Of a DNA stretch of 32,006 nucleotides, positions 6,594-14,454 are shown in pieces; positions within the stretch are counted from its first letter, which is position 1, and every line of letters begins with the position of its first letter. The stretch spans positions 1-32,006 of the forward strand of contig JAHDWN010000017.1 in the NCBI GenBank assembly GCA_023382675.1, written 5' to 3'. This stretch comes from Anaerolineae bacterium. GTDB lineage: Bacteria > Chloroflexota > Anaerolineae > Aggregatilineales > Phototrophicaceae. The notes beneath the pieces are model-generated. The model made no database searches and was not told where the DNA came from. It worked only from the letters and a program-made list of their open reading frames with translations. The translations under genes were made by a program, and so were the position numbers.

Positions 6594-7865
6594 ATGAAAG
6601 CACTCCAAGTACGAGCAGTGACAAGTGGGGAGTACGAAGCGCTTCAGGCAGGTCTGCATTCGCCATCGGCCTTCACGGTTCGACGCTGCCAGATCGTGTT
6701 GATGAGCGCTGAAGAGGGTCTCAAGGCAGGTGATATTGGGCAACGGTTGCGTTGTAGCGACCAGTGTGTGCGCGATGCTATCCATGCGTTTGAGGCAGAA
6801 GGACTGCAATGTCTGCACGAGAAATCGCGAGCGCGACATAGTCCGCAGGCGACGTTCGCTGGAGCCGGTCGCGAGTGGTAAAAAAGCCTGATCCAGCAAT
6901 CACCGCGCAGCTTTGGCTATGACAGCAGCCTGTGGACGCTGGACTTGCTGGCAGAGTTGGCGCATCAGCAGGGCTACAGTGAGCGCGATGCTGTTGGCGA
7001 ATTAATCTTTCTCTCTTTTAACCCTCACCCCGTCGCTTTGCGCCGCCCCTCTCCCTGAGGGCCGAGGGGTTAATAGCGCGCTTACTCCCCTTCTCCATGA
7101 GGGAGAAGGGGCCGGGGGATGAGGGCAAGAAGTCATTTCATGAGTTCGCCAACAGCACCGAGCGCCAGGTTAACCCGGACACCGTTGGGCGGGCACTGGC
7201 ACAAGCGGGGATTGAGCGGAAACGAGCCAAGCAGCGCATCAACAGCCCGGATGCCGACTATGTGGGTAAAAAAAGCGACGCGACTGGCTGAAAGCCCAAG
7301 CACAGCAACACCCAGACTGGCTGTTATTCGATGAGGATGAATGCTGGTTTTCGCGCTTTGCGCAACCCACGGCTCATGCCTGGGCGCTACCGGGTGAAGC
7401 GGTGCAGATGGTGGAGCGCGACCCAAAACGGGGCGAAAAGGAGAAAGCACTGGCCTGCTTTGGCGCCAGACGACAGGACAATGGACACGTCTATCTGTAT
7501 TTCAGTTCTGGGCAACCCTATAATGAGCACCAGTGGGTCTTTATCATCGCCTTGTTAGCTTTGGCGCGGCAGGAAGGGAAACGCGTGGTCGTCCTCATTT
7601 GGGACAGCGCCAGTTGGCATCTGAGCCAGCGTCTCCGTCAGTGGATACGCGCCTACAACCGGGCCGCGAAAGCAGCGAACGAGCCACGCCTGTTGGTGCA
7701 CGGTTTACCCCTCAAAAGTCCCTGGCTTACTCCGATTGAACCCGATTGGGTTCATGCTAAGCGCGCCGTCTGCGAGCCGCATGGCACCTTAGCGCCGACC
7801 AAATTGCGCCGCGGCTATGTGCTCACTTCAATACCGGGCCCCTCGCCAATTCATTCCAACTATGA
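6594..7865 (+). pseudogene. IS630-family DDE transposase, interrupted
   Basis: The N-terminal HTH part is intact from ATG 6594: FTVRRCQIVLMSAEEG, DIGQRLRCSDQCVRDAIHAF. A TAA at 6881 interrupts the frame (REW*KSLIQQSPRSFGYD). The MITE at 6987-7159 splits GYSER from ERQVNPDTVGRALAQAGI. A frameshift at the A run near 7266-7272 separates it from the DDE core: LLFDEDECWFSRFAQP (first Asp), VVVLIWDSASWH (second Asp) and SPWLTPIEPDWVHAKR (Glu). One more frame change near 7790 leads to SADQIAPRLCAHFN and a TGA at 7863-7865. With four or more lesions the gene is dead. Confidence 0.85.
6987..7159. mobile_element. MITE-like element (173 bp) nested in the IS630 transposase
   Basis: The ends are inverted repeats GATGCTGTTGGCGAA (6987-7001) and, reverse-complemented from 7159, GGTGCTGTTGGCGAA: 14 of 15 match. 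The element is flanked by the direct repeat GAGCGC at 6981-6986 and 7160-7165. Removing it and one repeat restores a continuous transposase reading (GY-ERQVNPDTVGRAL), which supports the boundaries. Inside are nested palindromic arms (CCCTCACCCC, CCCCTCTCCCTGAGGG, CCCCTTCTCCATGAGGGAGA). It codes for nothing and must have moved in trans. Confidence 0.75.
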
Positions 7866-7879
7866 GCTGCATTCCTGCG

Positions 7880-8194
7880 CTAGAACAGCCCCCAATCGTC
7901 GGCAACGCCTTCTTCCATCATCGACGGATCCCACATCTCCATGCCCATCTCGATGGTCGTCGGGCGCTGGAGATAATCCTGCGCGCGGCGGCGCGTCTGC
8001 TCCAGAAGCTGCGGCGCATACGGGCAGAACGGAGTCGTCATGATCATGCGGATGTGCCCGCGCTCCGGCTCGATTTCGAGGCCGCGAATCAACCCCAGTT
8101 CGACCACGTTCATGCCAATTTCCGGGTCAACGACGACGCGCAGTGCTTCGAGCAGACCTGCTTCGGTTTTTTCATCTACGGGCTGGTCGGTCAT
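7880..8194 (-). CDS. SufT/MIP18-type (DUF59) iron-sulfur assembly protein
   Basis: 104 residues. It has the DUF59/MIP18 signature: LLEALRVVVDPEIGMNVVELGLI (DPE at 23-25, GLI at 34-36), the strand IRMIMTTPFCPYAP with Cys57, and LLEQT. The family helps mature Fe-S proteins (SufT, MIP18) or forms part of PaaD-like factors. A role in Fe-S assembly fits the suf operon 850 bases away on the other strand. The start at 8194 has AAGGAG 7 bases upstream. The TAG stop (7880-7882) is made of the TA target duplication plus the first base of the IS630 end. Before that insertion the gene would have lain about 68 bases upstream of thyX. The C-terminus (WDPSMMEEGVADDWGLF) is otherwise intact. Confidence 0.85.
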   Translation of the reverse strand: MTDQPVDEKTEAGLLEALRVVVDPEIGMNVVELGLIRGLEIEPERGHIRMIMTTPFCPYAPQLLEQTRRRAQDYLQRPTTIEMGMEMWDPSMMEEGVADDWGLF

Positions 8195-8351
8195 CCGCCG
8201 CTCCTTGGGCTAGTCACGCTTGCGATATGCGCCCATACTAGCACGAGCGGCGGGCAGCGTCAATTTCTCTGATCGCCATCTTGGAAACCTGACCGGCGCG
8301 GTCGTCCGCGGCAAAATCCGCCGTCCCGCGCCAGGCGCAATCGAGGCGGCA

Positions 8352-8729
8352 TCACTGCCAGAGCGCCATTTGATCGCGGAGAAGAACCGCAAGCGCAGCG
8401 TCAATGCTGCTCGCCATCTGCACCGGCGCGCCGCCCAGCAGTCTGTGGACGACAGCGGCCTGAACATCGGCAAAACGGGCGGCACCGATGACGACGTTGA
8501 GACCGCGATACAGGCCGCTCAACGCGCTGTTACCCGCCACCGGCACACCTGCCAGGGTGACTTCAGTCAACGACATGTCGAACACGGCATCGACCGCGCA
8601 ATCGCGTTGATTCATCCATAGAGTTGCAATCTCGTTGGCTGCGGAGAACTCTGCCTCAGTCCAGGGGTCATGAAAGACATAGTGGAGGATCGTCTCGTCC
8701 TCATCTAACCAGCACAAATCCACAGCCAT
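8352..8729 (-). CDS. Hypothetical protein, possible STAS/SpoIIAA-like fold
   Basis: 125 residues from ATG 8729, chosen because GAGAG lies 9 bases upstream. A TTG at 8753 and an ATG at 8738 are in frame but poorer. The first half has a short strand-helix pattern (LCWLDEDETILHYVFHDPWTEAEF) resembling the opening of the three paralogues at 26938-28450 (TTLWYHPDSRIVHHKWHKF). The middle part, AVDAVFDMSLTEVT, resembles the acceptor strand of STAS-type domains. The similarity is weak and by eye. It is transcribed divergently from the suf operon and shares the upstream region with it. Confidence 0.6.
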   Translation of the reverse strand: MAVDLCWLDEDETILHYVFHDPWTEAEFSAANEIATLWMNQRDCAVDAVFDMSLTEVTLAGVPVAGNSALSGLYRGLNVVIGAARFADVQAAVVHRLLGGAPVQMASSIDAALAVLLRDQMALWQ

Positions 8730-8899
8730 CGTTAACATCTCTCGCGTATACAATAAATCGTCAACTCTATTTTAATTCTATCAGGGTTACACGCCGCGTA
8801 AAGGTTTCTTCGGAGCAGTCGTCCCCTTCGGGCATAACATTCCCGTTTCACCATGCCAGGCTCGCACCCAAAGCTGGAGTATCTTGCCCTTGTTTAGCG

Positions 8900-8947
8900 G
8901 CGCATCAATTTTTATGATAGTGATCTTAGAAATAATTGACGATGCGC
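8900..8947. promoter_or_regulatory. Inverted repeat overlapping the suf promoter
   Basis: GCGCATC at 8900-8906 and GATGCGC at 8941-8947 are perfect arms, extended by AATTT/AATTA-like bases inward. The right arm lies right after the -35 box, where a bound protein would block RNA polymerase. It could be an operator for an Fe-S-sensing regulator, but it does not match a motif I know (not the SufR-type CAAC/GTTG). Confidence 0.35.
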
Positions 8948-8964
8948 TCCCCGCCTGCTATACT
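8936..8964 (+). promoter_or_regulatory. Sigma-70-type promoter of the suf operon
   Basis: TTGACG at 8936-8941, a 17-base spacer, and TATACT at 8959-8964. The expected start of transcription is near 8971, giving a leader of about 70 bases to sufC. No gene lies on the plus strand between it and sufC. The rest of the gap 8754-9041 shows no other gene. Confidence 0.65.
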
Positions 8965-9041
8965 GCCATCAGGTTTTTGTACGTAGGGTATGGATAAAAT
9001 TTAACCGCCCTTTTGATCCGCTAGAGGAGTAAACCGCCACG

Positions 9042-9821
9042 ATGACTTCCGCACTCGAAATCCGCAATCTGCACGTCCAGGTCGAAAATACCCCGATCCT
9101 GCGCGGCGTAAACCTGACCGTCAATCACGGCGAAATCCACGCGCTGATGGGGCCAAACGGCAGTGGCAAGAGCACGCTTGCCAACGTCATGCTCGGCAAC
9201 CCCGCCTACGAAGTCACCGACGGCGAGATCTGCTTCGCGGGTCAGAATATCCTCGAACTGGAGCCGGATGAGCGCGCGCGCCTTGGCCTGTTCCTGGCCT
9301 TCCAGTACCCGGTCGCCATCCCCGGCGTGACGCTGGCGAACTTCCTGCGCCTGGCGATCAATTCGCGCATGAAAGCGGATGACCCGGATAGCAAGGGCAT
9401 CTCGATCCCGGACTTCCGGCGGATGATGCGCGAGCGCATGGACTTCCTCAGCATCGATCACGCTTTTGCCGGGCGCTACCTGAACGAAGGCTTCAGCGGC
9501 GGCGAAAAGAAGCGCGCCGAAATCTTGCAGATGGCCGTCCTCAATCCGCAGATCGCCATCCTGGACGAAACGGACAGCGGCCTTGATATTGACGCGCTGC
9601 GCATCGTCAGCGACGGCGTCAACAAGCTGCATGAGGCCAGCCAGATGGGCGTGCTCGTCATCACGCACTACCAGCGGATGCTCAACTACATCAAACCGCA
9701 GTTCGTTCACGTCATGTTCCAGGGGCAAATCGTCGAAAGTGGCGGCGCCGATCTCGCGCTCACGCTCGAAGAACGTGGCTACGACTGGATTCGCGAGCGC
9801 CATGCGGCAGCGGCAAAATAG
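9042..9821 (+). CDS. sufC: Fe-S cluster assembly ATPase SufC
   Basis: 259 residues, normal SufC length. This is the cytoplasmic ABC-type ATPase of the SufBCD scaffold. Walker A is GPNGSGKST (37-45), the Q-loop is in LAFQYP, the signature is FSGGEKKR (151-158), and Walker B IAILDE ends with Glu176, followed by TDSGLDIDALRIV. VITHYQRML holds the switch His. FSGGEKKR and the ETDSGLDIDAL D-loop are diagnostic of SufC rather than a transporter ATPase. The start has AGAGGAG at 9023-9029, a slightly long 12-base spacing. First gene of sufC-sufB-sufD; 87 bases separate it from sufB, with nothing notable in between. Confidence 0.97.
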   Translation: MTSALEIRNLHVQVENTPILRGVNLTVNHGEIHALMGPNGSGKSTLANVMLGNPAYEVTDGEICFAGQNILELEPDERARLGLFLAFQYPVAIPGVTLANFLRLAINSRMKADDPDSKGISIPDFRRMMRERMDFLSIDHAFAGRYLNEGFSGGEKKRAEILQMAVLNPQIAILDETDSGLDIDALRIVSDGVNKLHEASQMGVLVITHYQRMLNYIKPQFVHVMFQGQIVESGGADLALTLEERGYDWIRERHAAAAK

Positions 9822-9908
9822 CACGACAGTGGCGAGTCGGCGCGGCACTTCGCACTGACGATCTCGCTGTTCCACCATCGCCCGATCTAAGTAGAGGGAC
9901 ACTTTCTC

Positions 9909-12581
9909 ATGACCGATTCACCGGTTCAGAGCGATAAGCAGCTCACCGAACACGAAGCCGCGCTCAAGGACATCAACGCCTCTTACGCCGAGAAGTACGG
10001 CTTTCACGACGACGTTCAATACGCCTTCCAGGGTAAAAAAGGTCTCACCGCCGAGATCGTCCGCCAGATCAGCGAGATGAAGAACGAGCCGGGCTGGATG
10101 ACCGAACTCCGCCTCAAGGCCTACGAAGAATTCATCCGCCGCCCGATGCCGACCTGGGGCGCGGATCTCAGCGGCATCGATTTCGACGACATCTATTACT
10201 TCGTCCGCGCGACCGACCGCCAGGGAAAATCCTGGGACGACATCCCCGAAGAGATCAAGCGCACCTTCGACCGCCTCGGCATCCCCGAAGCGGAGCAGAA
10301 GTATCTCCAGGGTGTGACCGCCCAGTACGAGAGCGAAGTCGTCTACCACAGCATCCGCAAGGATCTGGAGTCGAAGGGCGTCTACTTCACCGACATGGAC
10401 AGCGGCCTGCGCGAGCACCCGGAGATCGTGCGCGAATACTTCGGCACGATCATCCCCTACAGCGACAACAAGTTCGCGGCGCTCAACAGCGCAGTCTGGT
10501 CGGGCGGCTCGTTCGTCTACGTGCCTAAAGGCGTCCACATCGAGATGCCGCTGCAAGCCTACTTCCGCATCAACACGCAGAACATGGGCCAGTTCGAGCG
10601 CACGCTCATTATCGTGGAAGAGGGTGCGTATGTACATTACGTGGAAGGCTGTACCGCGCCCATTTATAGCTCAGACAGCCTGCACAGCGCCGTGGTCGAG
10701 ATCATGGTCAAGGATGGCGGACGCTGCCGCTACACGACGATCCAGAACTGGTCGCCCAATGTCTACAATCTCGTGACCAAGCGCGCCGTTGCCCAGAAAC
10801 GCGCAACAATGGAATGGGTCGACGCCAATCTCGGTTGCCTCGCTGAAGGCTCGACCGTGACCACGCCGAGCGGCATCAAGACGATTGAGTCGCTGGAAGC
10901 GGGCGATCAAGTTCTGTCCTACGATGACACTACCGGGAAGCTGGTCTTCCGCAAGGTGGTCGCCAAGAAGTTCTCCGGCTATCAGCCTGTGCATATGGTC
11001 TCGGCGAGCGAGCGCTCGCTTCAGGTGACGGCCAATCACCCGTTCTACTCATATGTTTACAACCCTGACGCGCCGAAGAAGCTGGGACGCTACCAGCTAG
11101 CCTATGTTCGTGCCGATCATTTGACAGAGGCTATCATCCCTCGTGTCTCGCTCGATTACGGCACGCCGCATCGTCTGCAACTGCCTGCGCTTGAGACACA
11201 GTTTGACTCCAAGAATCAGTATGCCGATGGCCTGACCATGAAGCGGACACGCAAGTCACGCATGGACTCACCTGAATATACGACCGACGATATCATGTGG
11301 TTGTTCGGCTATTGGATGGGTGATGGCAATATCGACGTTACGCCAGGAAAAACAGGCGGCGTGATGCGCTTCGCAAGAGTCGGTTTTTCGACACCGCGCA
11401 CAGACCGCGCCCGCAATCGCCTGACCGAAACGATGACTGCGCTCGTAGATGCAGAACCGTCAGAACGTGAGGATGGACATCATCTCGCGTGGAACAGCGT
11501 CGAATTGGTCCAGTTCTTCCAAGTCAACGGTTTCGAAGGCAAAGCGCGTGACAAGCGTGTTCCTGCCTGGGTCTGGTCACTGCCTCAATCACAGCGACTC
11601 GCTTTCATCGCCGGTTATCTTGATGCTGATGGAACGATCGTTGAGAGTAAGCGCCAATTCTCTGCGAAGTCGAGCAACCGCGCATTGCTCGACGATATGG
11701 CATCTCTACTTGTGACTCTTGGAATTACGCCGCGCATCTACACGGAATTCGACGAGCCGAAGCGAGTCGTCATCATGGGCAATGAATGCATCGCCCATGG
11801 TGCATATCGCCTGGAATTCGCCCTCGACGATCGGCTGTTCACGCATGTAAGCGCGACGTTGCGACAGAGAGCAGAGGCAGTTCCTACCGCAAAGACAATC
11901 TATAATCGTACCGTTGGACGTTCTCAGATCGAACTCAGCGAAGACGTGGAGATCGTCACCGTCCACGTGTCCGAACCCACGACAGAGGCGGTTCCCACCT
12001 GGGACATCGAGGTTGAAGGGACGGGCAACTTCGTCTCGCAGGGCTTCATCGTCCATAACTCCAAGCTCACGATGAAGTACCCGGCGGTGATCCTGGCGGG
12101 TGAAGGTGCGCATGGCGAGGTGCTCAGCATCGCCTTCGCCGGGCACGAGCAGCATCAGGACGCCGGTGCGAAGATCACGCACCTTGCGCCCAACACCAGC
12201 AGCCAGATCATCAGCAAGTCGATCAGCAAAGACGGCGGGCGCGCCAGCTATCGCGGCCTGCTCAAGATCGCGGAGGGCGCGGACAACGCCAAGAGCAACG
12301 TCGTCTGCGACGCACTGCTGCTCGATGCCAAGAGCCGCTCGGACACCTACCCGACGATTGAATGCGACGCCAAGAACGTCACCATGGGCCACGAAGCCTC
12401 CGTCAGCCGCGTCGGCGAAGATCAGCTCTTCTACGCCATGAGCCGCGGCATGACCGAGGACGAAGCCAATGCCATGATCGTTAACGGCTTCATCGAGCCG
12501 CTCGTCAAAGAGCTGCCGATGGAGTATGCACTCGAACTCAACCGCCTGATCCAGATCCAGCTTGAAGGGTCGATTGGGTAA
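9909..12581 (+). CDS. sufB: Fe-S scaffold protein SufB with an intein
   Basis: 890 residues as translated; 482 after removal of the intein (residues 310-717), the usual SufB size. The N-extein holds KYGFHDDVQYAFQGKKGLTAEIV, VYVPKGVHIEMPLQAYFRIN and EEGAYVHYVEGCTAP. The C-extein continues SKLTMKYPAVILAGEGAHGEVLSIAFAG, ISKDGGRASYRGLL, YPTIECDAKNVTMGHEASVS and GEDQLFYAMSRGM. The Cys in YPTIEC is at the position of the conserved functional Cys of E. coli SufB. SufB assembles the nascent cluster with SufC and SufD in the cytoplasm. The start has AGAGGGA about 10 bases upstream. Because the intein must splice out, Suf function here depends on splicing. Confidence 0.96.
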   Translation: MTDSPVQSDKQLTEHEAALKDINASYAEKYGFHDDVQYAFQGKKGLTAEIVRQISEMKNEPGWMTELRLKAYEEFIRRPMPTWGADLSGIDFDDIYYFVRATDRQGKSWDDIPEEIKRTFDRLGIPEAEQKYLQGVTAQYESEVVYHSIRKDLESKGVYFTDMDSGLREHPEIVREYFGTIIPYSDNKFAALNSAVWSGGSFVYVPKGVHIEMPLQAYFRINTQNMGQFERTLIIVEEGAYVHYVEGCTAPIYSSDSLHSAVVEIMVKDGGRCRYTTIQNWSPNVYNLVTKRAVAQKRATMEWVDANLGCLAEGSTVTTPSGIKTIESLEAGDQVLSYDDTTGKLVFRKVVAKKFSGYQPVHMVSASERSLQVTANHPFYSYVYNPDAPKKLGRYQLAYVRADHLTEAIIPRVSLDYGTPHRLQLPALETQFDSKNQYADGLTMKRTRKSRMDSPEYTTDDIMWLFGYWMGDGNIDVTPGKTGGVMRFARVGFSTPRTDRARNRLTETMTALVDAEPSEREDGHHLAWNSVELVQFFQVNGFEGKARDKRVPAWVWSLPQSQRLAFIAGYLDADGTIVESKRQFSAKSSNRALLDDMASLLVTLGITPRIYTEFDEPKRVVIMGNECIAHGAYRLEFALDDRLFTHVSATLRQRAEAVPTAKTIYNRTVGRSQIELSEDVEIVTVHVSEPTTEAVPTWDIEVEGTGNFVSQGFIVHNSKLTMKYPAVILAGEGAHGEVLSIAFAGHEQHQDAGAKITHLAPNTSSQIISKSISKDGGRASYRGLLKIAEGADNAKSNVVCDALLLDAKSRSDTYPTIECDAKNVTMGHEASVSRVGEDQLFYAMSRGMTEDEANAMIVNGFIEPLVKELPMEYALELNRLIQIQLEGSIG
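10836..12059 (+). other. Intein in SufB with LAGLIDADG homing endonuclease
   Basis: 408 residues, from Cys310 (CLAEGSTVTTPSGIKTIESL, block A) to Asn717 (WDIEVEGTGNFVSQGFIVHN, blocks F and G). The penultimate residue is His and the first C-extein residue is Ser718: a class 1 intein with all splicing residues present. Block B is VTANHPF with its His. Two LAGLIDADG-type motifs are seen, LFGYWMGDGNI (465-475) and FIAGYLDADG (566-575), each keeping its acidic residue, so the endonuclease may be active. Codons in the endonuclease part (for example 11640-11760) use more A/T at the third position than the exteins, a sign of transfer. The insertion point lies between NLG and SKLTMKYP, in a conserved part of SufB. 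Confidence 0.95.
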
Positions 12582-12585
12582 AGCA

Positions 12586-12697
12586 AATTAGCGGATTAGT
12601 CGATTAGCAAATCAGCTTCTGGCAATTCACAGTAACGGTGCGAACCGCCCGGAGCTAAAAGCTAATCCGCTAATTCGCTAACCTGCTAATTTGCTGC
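12586..12697. repeat. Intergenic GATTAGC/GCTAAT repeat between sufB and sufD
   Basis: The left side (12586-12618) reads AAATTAGCGGATTAGTCGATTAGC; the right side (12656-12695) carries GCTAATCCGCTAATTCGC and similar units in the opposite sense. The two sides can pair over long imperfect arms and make a large hairpin between two operon genes. This could lower sufD expression or protect the mRNA. Confidence 0.65.
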
Positions 12698-12718
12698 TCA
12701 AAGGAGAAAAATCACCGC

Positions 12719-14098
12719 ATGGTTGCCGCACGACAACGACGCACGATGGCCGAAGCGCCGCTCTACACCCAGGCGGATGTCGAAGCCCTCAGCGCCCGCA
12801 ACAATGAACCCCAGTGGCTGCGCGAAAGCCGCATCGCCGCCTGGGAACTCTACGAAATGCTGCCGATGCCCTCGCGCGAGATGGAAGAATGGCGACGCAC
12901 CGATTACCGCCATGTCCGCTGGGAAGAAGCCAGCCAGCTGCTCAACGGCGCACAGCCGACCTTCGACAACATCCCGGAGGCGATGCGCGAGCCGCTGATC
13001 GGTGAGGAGCAAGGCGGCATGATCGCCTTCGCCAATGGCAAGCTCGTCCGCCACGAACTCAACCAGTCGATGGCCGCGAAGGGCATCATCTTCACCGACC
13101 TGCTCACGGCCTGCCGGGAATACCCGCACCTCGTGCGCGAAAACCTGATGACCAAGGCCGTCCAGCCAGGCGACGGCAAGTTCGCGGCGCTGCACGCAGC
13201 CATGTGGACGCACGGCGTGTTCATGTACGTGCCGCGCGGGGTGGCTGCCGAACTGCCCTTCCACGTCGTCATGTACAACACCGACGACGGCGCGACCCTG
13301 GGGCACATGCTCGTCATCCTCGAAGAGGCCGCCGAAGCCAAAGTCCTGGTCGATTACCAATCGGCAGGCGGCGCGGCGCAGTCCAGCTACATCGGCGCGA
13401 CCGAGCTGATCATCGGCCCGGCAGCGAACCTGACTTACGTTGGCCTGCAAGATTGGAATCGCAGCACCTTCGAGTTCAGCCACCAGCGCGCCCGCGTCGG
13501 CAGCGATGGCAACCTCGACTGGATCGTCGGCACGATGGGCGGCGAACTGGTCAAATCGTTCATCGAGGTTGAACTTGACGGTCAGGGCGCGCACGGGCGC
13601 GTCAGCGGCATGTTCTTCGCCGATCACGAGCAGCTCTTCGACCACGACACGCAGCAGAATCACAACGCGCCGCTGACGACCAGCGACCTGCTCTTCAAGG
13701 GCGCGGCCAAGGACGAAGCCCGCTCCGTCTGGCAGGGCATGATCAAGTCGCTGCCGGATATGCAGAAGATTGACGGCTTCCAGGCCAGCCGCAACCTCGT
13801 CTTGAGCGAGGACGCGCGCATGGACGGCATCCCCGGCCTGGAGATCCAGGCGGATGATGTGCGCTGCACCCACGCCGCCACTTTCGGCACGCTCGAAGAA
13901 GAGCCGATCTTCTACCTCATGAGCCGCGGTGTGCCCCGCCCGGATGCGGAATTGATGGTGACGGAGGGCTTCTTCGACGAGCTGCTCGCCCGGATCCCGT
14001 TCGAGCGCGTCCGCGACCGCCTGCGCTACGCCCTCGATCTCAAGATCGTCGGCCATGCGCTCGACCACCGCGACGACGAGGCCGCCGCCGAATTCTAG
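12719..14098 (+). CDS. sufD: Fe-S cluster assembly protein SufD
   Basis: 459 residues, the SufB/SufD beta-helix family but lacking the N-terminal SufB hallmark regions. Landmarks are PQWLRESRIAAWELYEMLPMPS, EWRRTDYRHVRWEE, FMYVPRGVAAELPFHVV, GAHGRVSGMFFADHEQLFDHDTQQNH, DLLFKGAAKDEARSVWQGMI, ADDVRCTHAATFGTLEEEPIFYLMSRGV and AELMVTEGFFDELLARIP. The conserved HAA/RG core at the C-terminus supports SufD. It forms the SufB-SufC2-SufD complex. The ATG at 12719 has AAGGAG at 12701-12706 (12-base gap); a second ATG at 12746 is possible. It is followed by a strong terminator, so the operon seems to end here; no sufS or sufU follows. Confidence 0.95.
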   Translation: MVAARQRRTMAEAPLYTQADVEALSARNNEPQWLRESRIAAWELYEMLPMPSREMEEWRRTDYRHVRWEEASQLLNGAQPTFDNIPEAMREPLIGEEQGGMIAFANGKLVRHELNQSMAAKGIIFTDLLTACREYPHLVRENLMTKAVQPGDGKFAALHAAMWTHGVFMYVPRGVAAELPFHVVMYNTDDGATLGHMLVILEEAAEAKVLVDYQSAGGAAQSSYIGATELIIGPAANLTYVGLQDWNRSTFEFSHQRARVGSDGNLDWIVGTMGGELVKSFIEVELDGQGAHGRVSGMFFADHEQLFDHDTQQNHNAPLTTSDLLFKGAAKDEARSVWQGMIKSLPDMQKIDGFQASRNLVLSEDARMDGIPGLEIQADDVRCTHAATFGTLEEEPIFYLMSRGVPRPDAELMVTEGFFDELLARIPFERVRDRLRYALDLKIVGHALDHRDDEAAAEF

Positions 14099-14121
14099 CC
14101 CGATACGTCATTGGTCATTGT

Positions 14122-14150
14122 AGGGGTTTGGCGCTGGCAAACCCCTTTTT
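14122..14150 (+). terminator. Rho-independent terminator of the suf operon
   Basis: AGGGGTTTG at 14122-14130 pairs perfectly with CAAACCCCT at 14138-14146 around a 7-base loop, followed by a T run to 14150. A near-identical palindrome without the T run is found at 23037-23065. Confidence 0.9.
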
Positions 14151-14208
14151 GTTGCTGCCCTTCGTGTATGATAGAGGCGGTGGAAGATGATGTGGAGGCC
14201 ACCCCATC

Positions 14209-14454
14209 GTGAGCGCAGTGGAACAAGAAATCCTGGAAGCCGTCAGACGATTAGATCCGAAGCAGCAGCAGCGCGTGCTGGAGTTTGTTCGCACCATCAC
14301 GCCGAAAGGTGGGACAACGTTCGCAGAAATGCGTGAAATTGCCCGCGAAATCGCGTTTCCCAAAGAAGATCTGGATGAAATAGCGCGCATCATCGAGGAG
14401 GAGTTCGAGCAGGTACGCGGAGACGAGTTGGATGTCCCAGACCTTGATCCTTGA
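14209..14454 (+). CDS. Putative antitoxin of a type II toxin-antitoxin pair
   Basis: 81 residues from a GTG start with GGAGG at 14194-14198. The sequence is charged and helical: LEAVRRLDPKQQQRVLEFVRTI resembles the opening of DUF2281-type small antitoxins, and the Glu/Asp-rich tail (IARIIEEEFEQVRGDELDVPDLDP) could wrap the toxin. No typical DNA-binding fold is obvious. It overlaps the PIN-domain gene by 23 bases, as antitoxin and toxin usually do. A possible -10 box TATGAT sits at 14167-14172, with no good -35. Function is inferred mainly from the partner. Confidence 0.75.
   Translation: MSAVEQEILEAVRRLDPKQQQRVLEFVRTITPKGGTTFAEMREIAREIAFPKEDLDEIARIIEEEFEQVRGDELDVPDLDP

Larger units (their letters stand above)
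6537..7880 (+). mobile_element. IS630-family insertion sequence with nested MITE, decayed
   Basis: Imperfect terminal inverted repeats start GTGCAGGGCTGAGACACATAG at 6537 and GCGCAGGAATGCAGCTCATAG reading inward from 7880. TA dinucleotides at 6535-6536 and 7881-7882 are the expected target duplication. Total length is 1344 bp, or 1165 bp without the nested insertion, which is normal for IS630. The right end abuts the stop codon of the sufT-like gene, and only about 20 bases separate it from the IS5-type element on the left. Confidence 0.85.

Noticed and set aside
7266-7272. Run of seven A in the IS630 transposase as a programmed frameshift site
   Set aside because: The same gene has an in-frame stop, a nested insertion and another frame change, so ordinary decay explains it.
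9021-9902. Long open frame on the minus strand opposite sufC
   Set aside because: Antisense shadow produced by the codon bias of sufC; no family pattern and no ribosome site. The same applies to the long minus-strand frames opposite sufD (12698-14068) and the S33 hydrolase (29122-30615).
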